Origin: Nitrososphaeria archaeon
Lineage (GTDB): Archaea; Thermoproteota; Nitrososphaeria; JACIWG01
DNA length: 12,338 nucleotides
Assembly: GCA_029776125.1 (NCBI GenBank)
Contig: JARVJS010000064.1
Location: 1-12,338 of the forward strand
Direction of reading: 5' to 3'
Below, in pieces: positions 1 through 6,018 of this stretch. The notes below the pieces were generated by a model. It searched no databases. It worked only from the letters and a program-made list of their open reading frames with translations, and was not told where the DNA came from. The position numbers and the translations under genes are program-made. Position 1 is the first letter of the stretch, and the number at the start of each line of letters is the position of its first letter.

Positions 1-94
1 GCGGCATCTGTTCAAGGGCAAGCTTTACGGTTTCTACGATGGTATCTATCTGTTCCTGAATGGCTTCTCTTACCTCGTCTGAGGTGACGAGGCT
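1..94 (-). CDS. mreB: Bacterial MreB fragment at a chimeric contig end
   Basis: Read on the minus strand, bases 94 down to 2 encode about 31 residues, including VTSDEVREAIQEQIDTIVET followed by VKLALEQMP. This is the stretch of the bacterial actin homologue MreB just before the conserved PPELAADI segment (known family pattern). MreB is a cell-shape actin of rod-shaped bacteria and is not expected in this archaeal context. The frame meets a stop at 95-97, where the composition drops from about 50% GC to about 34% and the archaeal asparagine-synthetase frame begins on the other strand. I infer an assembly or amplification chimera rather than a real gene of this organism. The MreB match is from memory of the family. 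Confidence 0.7.
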
Positions 95-844
95 CTAAAT
101 TTTCTAAATTCTGCTTTAAAGTATTCTATAGAAAAATATTTTGATAGTATTAGTGATGTTGCGATAGCTTTTTCTGGAGGGATTGACTCCGCCCTGCTTG
201 CAAAATTAATTAGTGATCATGGTATAAAGCCACATTTAATAACATTATGTTCGAAAGGCTCATACGATTACATTAACTCTGAGAAAGTCTCCTCCCTTCT
301 TTCTCTCGAACTAAAGAGAATAGAAGTGGTTAAAGAAGGTTTAATTGGAAAAGCTCGCTTTTTGAGTAAAATATTTGGTAAAGAAAATTTGATGAACTTA
401 TCTATTGCATTATTGTTAAATATGGTTGCAGAGGAAGCCTTAAATTCTGGATTCCAAAATTTAGTAGTAGGACAAGGTTCAGATGAACTATTTGGTGGCT
501 ATAAAAGATATGTATCATATGCCAAGGAAGGCTATGATATTAACGAAATTTTAAGAAAAGATTTTGAAAAGCTACAATCTACTGATATTTCTAGAGATGA
601 GGTCTCCATATCAATGTATTGTGAACCGATATTTCCATACATAAATAATAGGGTTGCGGAGGTCGCATTCTCTATTCCTTTAAAATATAAAATTGATGTA
701 GAAAGAGATGAAAGAAAAATTGTTTTACGCCTTTTGGCTAAAGAACTTGGCTTGCCCTCAGAAATTTGTAATATGCAGAAGAAGGCTATGCAATATAGTA
801 GTGGAATACAAAAGTTACTATCAAAAATTATTACTCTCTTATAA
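95..844 (+). CDS. Stand-alone asparagine-synthetase-type PP-loop ATPase, 5' end lost
   Basis: The frame is open from base 83 and belongs to the archaeal sequence from about base 95. It gives about 249 residues ending at TAA 842-844. A GTG at 326 would cut off the ATP site and is not the real start. The PP-loop AFSGGIDSALL lies at 164-196 and the second asparagine-synthetase motif GQGSDELFGGY at 470-502. A KKAMQYSSGI segment near the C-terminus is also typical of the synthetase domain. In AsnB this domain adenylates aspartate, but the N-terminal glutaminase domain is not present here. Because the PP-loop begins about 26 residues into the remaining frame, as in short archaeal homologues, probably only the first few residues were lost at the chimeric junction. 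The substrate is unknown; it could use ammonia or act on another carboxylate. Confidence 0.82.
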   Translation, partial: LNFLNSALKYSIEKYFDSISDVAIAFSGGIDSALLAKLISDHGIKPHLITLCSKGSYDYINSEKVSSLLSLELKRIEVVKEGLIGKARFLSKIFGKENLMNLSIALLLNMVAEEALNSGFQNLVVGQGSDELFGGYKRYVSYAKEGYDINEILRKDFEKLQSTDISRDEVSISMYCEPIFPYINNRVAEVAFSIPLKYKIDVERDERKIVLRLLAKELGLPSEICNMQKKAMQYSSGIQKLLSKIITLL

Positions 845-857
845 AATTTTTTATAAT
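845..857 (+). terminator. T-rich terminator after the synthetase gene
   Basis: A run of six T (847-852) follows directly after the stop codon, in the 18-base gap between two convergent genes. Archaeal RNA polymerase commonly terminates at such T tracts. No hairpin is evident. Confidence 0.35.
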
Positions 858-862
858 CATCA

Positions 863-1417
863 TTATATTCTCTTTCTTATACAATAATGTGTTATCAATA
901 TTGCCCATAATGTTATCAAAATTATGTTATATATCTCAAGTAGGGCTGTAGATGGCCATTCTATTAACGCACTGCCTAAAATTCCTGTCAGAAATATTGT
1001 TATTGAAAGACTTCCATAACCTTTTTCTCCATCCACATAAAAGGCTACAGTCATAAAAAAGATTGTAATTGCTACAAGAAGAAAAAATTCTAAGGACACA
1101 AATCTATGAGGTTCGGTTCCTGAAGGAAAAATGGCTATCATTATCAAGTGTGCTGCTGCAATTAGAGAAATTCCAGAAGCTATTGCACTAATCCTGTTCT
1201 TTGTGATCCTTTCTAGGCTACTCGAGTATACTCCAAAGAGTATTCCTGTTATAATAAGTCCGTAATTGAAAATATAATTTGTTTCTAAATTTATTGCTCC
1301 CAAATCACTTAAAGCATTCTCGTACAAATTGAACCAGGGATTCACTATTATGGCACAAATTATCGTAATCCACGCACTTATTAAAGCCAATGGTCCTAGA
1401 AAATAAGTTACTTTCAT
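863..1417 (-). CDS. DUF998 family integral membrane protein
   Basis: A 184-residue, very hydrophobic protein with about six predicted membrane segments. Near its N-terminus is the segment NPWFNLYENALSDLGA, which matches the DUF998 signature (an aromatic stretch after helix 1, then N-ALSDLGA). The biochemical function of the family is unknown. The longest frame begins at TTG 1435, but I prefer ATG 1417. A TATA-like box at 1442-1449 sits 28 nt upstream of that ATG, as expected for a leaderless message, and no ribosome binding site is visible. The gene is divergent from the marC-like gene and convergent with the synthetase. Nothing shows that it works with either neighbour. Confidence 0.72.
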   Translation of the reverse strand: MKVTYFLGPLALISAWITIICAIIVNPWFNLYENALSDLGAINLETNYIFNYGLIITGILFGVYSSSLERITKNRISAIASGISLIAAAHLIMIAIFPSGTEPHRFVSLEFFLLVAITIFFMTVAFYVDGEKGYGSLSITIFLTGILGSALIEWPSTALLEIYNIILITLWAILITHYCIRKRI

Positions 1418-1441
1418 ATAATTAATTAATTTCAAATCGAC

Positions 1442-1449
1442 TTATATAA
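1442..1449 (-). promoter_or_regulatory. TATA box for the DUF998 gene
   Basis: The palindromic TTATATAA is centred about 28 nt upstream of ATG 1417 on the minus strand, the usual spacing of archaeal TATA box to transcription start. It implies a leaderless transcript and decides the start codon. Being palindromic it could also bind TBP in the other direction, but nothing starts at the matching distance on the plus strand. Confidence 0.5.
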
Positions 1450-1464
1450 TATTTATGTTGTTTT

Positions 1465-1483
1465 CCAAAAAAGTATTTTAAAG
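1465..1483 (+). promoter_or_regulatory. BRE/TATA promoter of the marC-DUF1537-pdxA2 operon
   Basis: A purine-rich, BRE-like CCAAAAAAG (1465-1473) runs into TATTTTAAA (1474-1482), centred 26 nt upstream of GTG 1504. There is no ribosome binding site in front of 1504, so a leaderless transcript starting at or next to the GTG is the simplest reading. With the DUF998 promoter it forms a compact divergent promoter region. Confidence 0.5.
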
Positions 1484-1503
1484 AAAATATTAAAGCAGAA
1501 TCC

Positions 1504-2079
1504 GTGAACTATATGTTCGACATTTTTCAAGCGATACTACTACTATTAATTATTTTAGACCCATTTACTAACGCTCCATACTTTTTTATTCTAACTAAAG
1601 ATTTTGATTCCAAATTACGTTCTAGAATAATAAAAAAGAGTGTTATTGTTGCTGCACTAATTTTGTTAACTTTTTCTGTTTTTGGCGATACCCTATTCTC
1701 TTTGATGGGTGTCAGTGTTGAAGATTTTAAAATAGCAGGAGGTCTCGTTCTCCTCATATATTCCATTCTCGGTCTTATTGAAATATCGATGATGCCAAAG
1801 CCTGAGGCTGACAAGATAAGCATAGTTCCCATGGCAACACCTCTTCTTGCGGGACCGGGGGCAGTTACCGCTGTAATATATATAAAATACACTTGGGGGT
1901 TAGGTGTATCCTTGCTCACTATATTCATATGTACTGCAATAACATTAGTCATACTTTTAAGTGGTGAAAAAATGCTAAAGTTGCTTGGGAAGAATGGTAC
2001 AATAATTTTGGACAAGGTTATGTCTATGTTAATGGCCGCTTATGCAATCTCTCTCATTCGTGAAGGATTTGTCGGGTGA
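1504..2079 (+). CDS. MarC/UPF0056 family membrane protein
   Basis: A 191-residue polytopic membrane protein with about six hydrophobic segments. It carries the MarC family hallmarks: an N-terminal LDPFTNAPYFFILTKD segment (the family's NP...P-F motif) and the central ATPLLAGPGAVTAVIY (the family's PLLAGPGA-TT). MarC proteins were once linked to multiple antibiotic resistance, but that role was not upheld and their function remains unknown; some amino-acid exporter-like folds are related. The GTG at 1504 is chosen because of the promoter 26 nt upstream; ATG 1513 is an alternative three codons in. The stop overlaps the next frame's GTG, so it is the first gene of an operon with the DUF1537 kinase. 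A transport role for sugar acids is conceivable but unproven. Confidence 0.85.
   Translation: MNYMFDIFQAILLLLIILDPFTNAPYFFILTKDFDSKLRSRIIKKSVIVAALILLTFSVFGDTLFSLMGVSVEDFKIAGGLVLLIYSILGLIEISMMPKPEADKISIVPMATPLLAGPGAVTAVIYIKYTWGLGVSLLTIFICTAITLVILLSGEKMLKLLGKNGTIILDKVMSMLMAAYAISLIREGFVG
2074..2079 (+). promoter_or_regulatory. Ribosome binding site deciding the kinase start
   Basis: GGGTGA overlaps the stop codon of the marC-like gene and lies 5 nt before ATG 2085. The same GGTGA core is seen before dnaK and dnaJ at nearly the same spacing. This favours ATG 2085 over the overlapping GTG 2076, which has only a weaker GAAGGA upstream. Confidence 0.5.
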
Positions 2080-2084
2080 CGGTT

Positions 2085-3347
2085 ATGATTAAAGTATTTG
2101 ACTCTGTATTGGTTATTGCAGACGATTTTACTGGTGTTAATGATACTGTGGTACAGTTTGCTAAACTTGGTTTAAGGTCTGTTACCACATTAAACTTGGA
2201 CAAGGTTTGTGTACTACTTAATGAATATGATGTTGTTGGGATAACTACAGAGAGTAGGCCAGTGGATAAAGAAAGATCTTATGCAATTTTATATAAGCTT
2301 GGTGAAAAAGTAAAAGATAGTTTAAACAATACACTTGTATACAAAAAAATTGATTCTACTTTAAGGGGCAATATTGTCCCAGAAATTGTTGGATTAATTG
2401 ACGCCTTAAACCCTGAATTAGTAGTTTTTGCTCCAGCTTTCCCTAAACAGGGTCGTACAACAAAAGATGGTGTGCACCTAGTTAACGGTGTGCCTATTGA
2501 AAAAACATATTTTGGAAGGGATTTAAGGACGCCAGTCAAATCCTCCTACATTCCATCGTACTTTGAGCCTATTTTTGGCCCATCCTATCATCATGTTAAC
2601 TTAAATGAACTTAGGAATAAAGATATAAGAAAAAGTGTTGAAGGATTTAAAATCTTATCTTTTGATGTAGAAAATGACCAAGACTTAAAAAGTATCGTAA
2701 ATATAGTATTTTCGTTAGAAAAGAAGAGAATAATATGGGTTGGTTCAGCCGGTCTTGCTGAACAACTTGCTTACAGTACAATTATTGGCTCCACCATAGG
2801 AAAACCTATTCTAATGGCTGTAGGCTCCGTTAATGAGCTTGTAAAAACTCAGATTACAGAATACCTTAAAGTTTTTTCAACTAGGCTTATACAGATTAAA
2901 ATATCTGATTTAATAAAAAATTTTAAGCAGGAAGAGGATAGAGTGAAAAAAGAAGTTTTTCAAGCCCTAAATCTTTCTCAGGATATTATTCTTACAACCT
3001 CCTATTCTAAAGAGCAGATCGAAGAAGGTATAATGTTGGCTAAAGAATTAGGTTTAAATGTCCCAGAATTCGGTTCTATTCTGGCTGAAAAATTCGGTTT
3101 CCTTGTTTTCTCGATTCTGGATTTCTTTAAATTTGAAAGCTTTTGCGGTCTTTACATGACCGGTGGGGATATCGCTGTATCTATAATAAAAAATCTTAAG
3201 TTTGATTCATTTAAAATTTTAGGCGAGATTGAGCCCGGTCTCCCTATTCTTAAATCAGGGGACCTATTGATTGTCACAAAGGCAGGCGGATTCGGGGGAT
3301 CGGAAACGCTTATTAAAGTATCGACTAGACTAAAAAGAGTGAAGTAA
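2085..3347 (+). CDS. DUF1537 four-carbon acid sugar kinase (OtnK/DtnK-like)
   Basis: A 420-residue protein, the usual length for the family. The N-terminal sugar-binding domain shows VIADDFTGVNDT near the start, YKKIDSTLRGN about 90 residues in and the TKDGVHLVNG region about 130 residues in. The C-terminal nucleotide-binding domain has LYMTGGDIA, then GEIEPGLP and TKAGGFGG. Family members phosphorylate C4 sugar acids such as D-threonate, L-threonate or D-erythronate at the 4-hydroxyl using ATP. The PdxA2-like dehydrogenase follows after one base, which is the classical pairing for this pathway. The likely product is therefore a 4-phospho-C4-acid that the neighbour oxidises. Which stereoisomer is used cannot be read from the sequence. 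The upstream overlap with the marC-like gene indicates co-transcription. The C-terminus is canonical and no frame damage is seen. Confidence 0.88.
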   Translation: MIKVFDSVLVIADDFTGVNDTVVQFAKLGLRSVTTLNLDKVCVLLNEYDVVGITTESRPVDKERSYAILYKLGEKVKDSLNNTLVYKKIDSTLRGNIVPEIVGLIDALNPELVVFAPAFPKQGRTTKDGVHLVNGVPIEKTYFGRDLRTPVKSSYIPSYFEPIFGPSYHHVNLNELRNKDIRKSVEGFKILSFDVENDQDLKSIVNIVFSLEKKRIIWVGSAGLAEQLAYSTIIGSTIGKPILMAVGSVNELVKTQITEYLKVFSTRLIQIKISDLIKNFKQEEDRVKKEVFQALNLSQDIILTTSYSKEQIEEGIMLAKELGLNVPEFGSILAEKFGFLVFSILDFFKFESFCGLYMTGGDIAVSIIKNLKFDSFKILGEIEPGLPILKSGDLLIVTKAGGFGGSETLIKVSTRLKRVK

Positions 3348-3348
3348 T

Positions 3349-4365
3349 ATGCCCTATCGTAAGCCCGTGATAGCAATAACAATGGGTGACCCAGCAGGTT
3401 CAGGGCCGGAAATTATATTAAAGGCATTAAGAAGCGAGGAAATTTCTAAAAGAGCTAGTTTTGTTGTTTATGGTGACTTCAATGTTTTTAAAAGAGCTGC
3501 CGAGATTGTCAATGCAAAAGACCTGAAGCTTATAAAAATTAATGATATTTCACAATGTACAGATGCGCCTTTTCATGTAAATATATTTGACCTTAATAAC
3601 GTTGATCTTTCTAAACTTGTTTACGGTAAGCCATCAGTATTAGGTGGTAAGGCATCTTATGAAGCTATCGTAGAAGCTGTAAAATCTGCTTTAACAAAAA
3701 GAGTTCATGCAATTGTTACCGCGCCAATAAGCAAGGAAAGTCTTAACATGGCTGGCTACAATTATCCAGGTCATACAGAACTTTTAGCAGATCTAACAAG
3801 CTCGAAGTATGTGAAGATGATGCTTGTAGCAGGCTCATTTAGAGTTGTACATGTAACCACACATGTTTCTCTTAGAAATGCTATCAGCCTTATTAAAAGA
3901 GAAAATGTTTTAAAAACTATAAAATTGACTCATGAAAATTTAATAGAACTCTTTGGTTTAGAGGATCCTAAAATTGGTGTGTCAGGCTTAAATCCTCATG
4001 CAGGTGAAAGTGGATTATTTGGTGATGAAGAAATTAATGAAATATCTCCCGCAATTCAAGAAGCTGTTTCACAAGGTATAAAAGTTTCAGGCCCCTACCC
4101 TCCAGATACAGTATTCTACCGTGCATACTATAATAAGCAATTCGATTCAGTAATAGCTATGTATCACGACCAGGGTCATATTGCAGTGAAAATGGTTGGT
4201 TTTATGGAAGGTGTTAACTTAAGTCTTGGTCTTCCAATAATTAGGGTTTCACCAGACCATGGCACCGTATGGGGTAAAGCTGGTAAGGGTACTGCTAGCG
4301 AAGGTGCAACTTTAGAAGCGATAAAGTTGGCGATAGAATTATCCTCTAAAAAATTCAAGCTCTAA
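3349..4365 (+). CDS. PdxA2-like 4-phospho-C4-acid dehydrogenase
   Basis: A 338-residue PdxA superfamily NAD-dependent dehydrogenase (about 330 is usual). It has TMGDPAGSGPE at residues 11-21. The three metal-binding histidines are visible: H172 in TTHVSL, H217 in NPHAGE and H273 in YHDQGH. SPDHGT lies near residue 301. PdxA itself oxidises 4-phosphohydroxy-threonine for vitamin B6. Archaea normally make pyridoxal phosphate through PdxS/PdxT, and this gene sits one base after a DUF1537 kinase, so the PdxA2 role is much more likely: oxidation of a 4-phospho-threonate or -erythronate, loss of CO2 and release of dihydroxyacetone phosphate. A GAGTGA ribosome-site-like sequence lies 6 nt before the ATG. 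The DHGT motif is followed by VWGKAGKG rather than the more usual A-D-AGTG, which may reflect substrate class. Confidence 0.88.
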   Translation: MPYRKPVIAITMGDPAGSGPEIILKALRSEEISKRASFVVYGDFNVFKRAAEIVNAKDLKLIKINDISQCTDAPFHVNIFDLNNVDLSKLVYGKPSVLGGKASYEAIVEAVKSALTKRVHAIVTAPISKESLNMAGYNYPGHTELLADLTSSKYVKMMLVAGSFRVVHVTTHVSLRNAISLIKRENVLKTIKLTHENLIELFGLEDPKIGVSGLNPHAGESGLFGDEEINEISPAIQEAVSQGIKVSGPYPPDTVFYRAYYNKQFDSVIAMYHDQGHIAVKMVGFMEGVNLSLGLPIIRVSPDHGTVWGKAGKGTASEGATLEAIKLAIELSSKKFKL

Positions 4366-4369
4366 AAAA

Positions 4370-4390
4370 GTTTATCTTTTTCTGGATGGA
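4370..4390 (+). promoter_or_regulatory. Possible promoter and leader before the OCD-family gene
   Basis: GTTTATCTT (4370-4378) is centred about 28 nt upstream of ATG 4402 and is a fair archaeal TATA match. The T run at 4377-4381 could equally end the operon transcript. A GGATGGA (4384-4390) could serve as a spaced ribosome site, so read-through from pdxA2 remains possible. Confidence 0.35.
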
Positions 4391-4401
4391 GTGTCTATAT
4401 A

Positions 4402-5379
4402 ATGGCCTCATATAAGATAGTTTATTTATCAAGAAAAGAAATAGAGTCGATGGGCATAAATTCTTCCGATGTGATGCAGTGGGTTGAAGATGCTTTTAAA
4501 GAAAAATATTTTAAGAGAGTTGAAATCCCACCGAAACCAGGTATTCATCCATCAAATGGTACATTTATTCACGCTATGCCAGCTTTAATTCAAAACTTTG
4601 ATGCTGCTGGTATGAAGTGGATTGCGGGTTCAGCATCAAATCCATTAAAGAACCTTCCATACCTTACGGGTCTCATAATACTAAATGATCCTGAAACGGG
4701 GTTACCTATTTCAATTATGGATGCAACATGGATTACTGCAAAAAGGACTGCCGCTGTTTCAGCAATTTCAGCAAAATATCTTGCCAGAAGAGATGCTGAA
4801 ACTATTTCAATAATAGGTTGCGGTGTGCAAGGTAGGAGTCATTTAGAGTTTCTATCTATTGTGTTAAAAAATCTAAAAAAAGTTAATGTCTTCGATGTTG
4901 TTTATGATAGAATGTTAGAATTTGAAAGTTTTGTAAAAAGAAATTTTGAGTTTGAAGTTCATAAAAGCAATTCTCCTAAAGAGGCAGTTCAAGGGTCCGA
5001 TGTAATTATAACTGCTACTCCAATACTAAAAAAACCCACTCCTATTGGAAGGATAGATTGGGTTAAGGATGGTGGACTGATTATGCCGCTTGAATTTGAT
5101 AGTTACTGGTTGCCTGAAACCTTTTCTAAAGTTAATAAAATTTACACGGATGATCTGGAGCAACTCAAATATTATCAAGCGTTAGGCCATTTTCCTTTAA
5201 TGAAAGAAGTTGATGGCGAATTGTGTGAATTGATCGTTGAAAAGATAGGGGGCCGTAATAATGACGAAGAAAAAATAATGGCTTTAAATTTGGGTCTCGC
5301 TATATCCGATATTATGGTTGCAAAAAAGATTTATGAGAAAGCTTTATCAAAAAATTTAGGTTTACTTCTAGAATATTAA
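4402..5379 (+). CDS. Ornithine cyclodeaminase / mu-crystallin family oxidoreductase
   Basis: A 325-residue NAD(P)-dependent enzyme of the OCD/mu-crystallin family. The substrate-domain Lys is in GMKWIAG about 70 residues in. The family segment ITAKRTAAVSAISAKYLA carries the conserved Arg that binds the carboxylate. The Rossmann nucleotide loop is IGCGVQGRSH at about residue 138. TDDLEQ and the closing GGRNNDEE...LGLAISDIMVAKKIYEKA complete the pattern. Members include ornithine cyclodeaminase, alanine dehydrogenase, ketimine reductase and enzymes of diamino- and hydroxy-amino acid metabolism, and the exact substrate cannot be assigned. The gene starts 36 bases after pdxA2 on the same strand, so it may handle a metabolite linked to the C4-acid pathway; this is inference. 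It may have its own promoter. Confidence 0.85.
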   Translation: MASYKIVYLSRKEIESMGINSSDVMQWVEDAFKEKYFKRVEIPPKPGIHPSNGTFIHAMPALIQNFDAAGMKWIAGSASNPLKNLPYLTGLIILNDPETGLPISIMDATWITAKRTAAVSAISAKYLARRDAETISIIGCGVQGRSHLEFLSIVLKNLKKVNVFDVVYDRMLEFESFVKRNFEFEVHKSNSPKEAVQGSDVIITATPILKKPTPIGRIDWVKDGGLIMPLEFDSYWLPETFSKVNKIYTDDLEQLKYYQALGHFPLMKEVDGELCELIVEKIGGRNNDEEKIMALNLGLAISDIMVAKKIYEKALSKNLGLLLEY

Positions 5380-5382
5380 TTC

Positions 5383-5410
5383 ACCATTTTTCCTATCATA
5401 TTATTTTCTA
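5383..5410 (+). terminator. T-rich terminator region after the OCD-family gene
   Basis: Just after the stop codon come T runs at 5387-5391 and 5404-5407 within a strongly T-rich stretch. A further T run lies at 5429-5433. No stem-loop is apparent; this is the archaeal T-tract type. Confidence 0.35.
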
Positions 5411-5452
5411 AGGTTATTTGAAATAAACTTTTTCCACTATAAAATATTTAAT

Positions 5453-5463
5453 CCTTTTAAAGA
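5453..5463 (+). promoter_or_regulatory. TATA promoter of the MDP-1/purP unit
   Basis: TTTTAAAG (5455-5462) is centred 27 nt upstream of ATG 5485, the spacing expected for a leaderless archaeal transcript. A second AT-rich element, TATAAAATATTTA (about 5439-5450), lies further upstream and could be an alternative. The rest of the 105-base intergenic stretch is featureless AT-rich sequence. Confidence 0.45.
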
Positions 5464-5484
5464 ATGGCTTAAGTGGTCTAATTT

Positions 5485-5985
5485 ATGTTGAAGTTAATAG
5501 TTTTGGATGCTGATAGAACAATTTGGTCACATCATGATGCTTCCTCCCTTATTCCGCCTTTTAAGAGAATTAACGATAATTTGATTATAGACAAATATGG
5601 GTCAAGGGTTGAATTAAATCATGGTCTAAGAGATTTTCTAGAACATTTTATAAATCTTGGAATCTACTTTTCTATTTCTAGCTGGAATTTTCCAGAAAAT
5701 GTTTTTGAGCTTTTGGAACTTTTTAACATTCTTAAATATTTTTCTTATCCTGTTGTGGAGCCTTCTCCGAATAAGGGTTTAATGATTAAAAGGATAGTAG
5801 AAAATTTTAAGAAGGCTAATGTTATAATATTTCCTGAAGAAATATTGTATATAGATGATAGGGACATACATTTGTATGAAGTGAAAAGATTCGTTGGGCC
5901 AGTTAATTTTTTAAGATATGGATTTGATGTTGTAAACTGGGTTGACGCAATCGGTAAGGTTGAAGGTCTTATTTCGAAAACTTAA
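5485..5985 (+). CDS. HAD-superfamily magnesium-dependent phosphatase-1 (MDP-1) type
   Basis: A 166-residue protein, the usual length for archaeal MDP-1-like HAD phosphatases. HAD motif I is LDADRT with the nucleophile Asp8 and general acid Asp10. Motif II is the Ser in SISSWN, the motif III Lys is in PNKGLMIKR, and motif IV is YIDDRD near residue 129. The segment WSHHDASSLIPPF after motif I and the SSWN-P-n element are hallmarks of the MDP-1 branch, which includes protein-tyrosine or sugar-phosphate (fructosamine-6-phosphate) phosphatases in eukaryotes. The archaeal substrate is not known. It is first in a two-gene unit with purP (33-base gap), so a role on a phosphorylated metabolite or damaged nucleotide intermediate is possible but not shown. 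All catalytic residues are present. Confidence 0.82.
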   Translation: MLKLIVLDADRTIWSHHDASSLIPPFKRINDNLIIDKYGSRVELNHGLRDFLEHFINLGIYFSISSWNFPENVFELLELFNILKYFSYPVVEPSPNKGLMIKRIVENFKKANVIIFPEEILYIDDRDIHLYEVKRFVGPVNFLRYGFDVVNWVDAIGKVEGLISKT

Positions 5986-6018
5986 TTACGGTATTGAACT
6001 TCATATTTTGGGCTGAAA

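Noticed and set aside
1..94. Horizontal acquisition of bacterial mreB by the archaeon
   Set aside because: Only about 31 residues are present, abutting another gene in the opposite orientation at the very contig end; a technical chimera explains it better, especially with adapter sequence at the other end.
326..844. Asparagine-synthetase gene starting at GTG 326
   Set aside because: The frame stays open to base 83 and the upstream part encodes the PP-loop SGGIDS motif needed for ATP binding, so 326 is an internal codon.
1527..2015. Long open frame antisense to the marC-like gene
   Set aside because: It lies wholly opposite a recognised family gene, has no family resemblance and no promoter; a shadow frame.
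3349..4365. Vitamin B6 pathway role for the PdxA-family protein
   Set aside because: Adjacent DUF1537 kinase and the usual archaeal PdxS/PdxT route make the PdxA2 sugar-acid role more likely.
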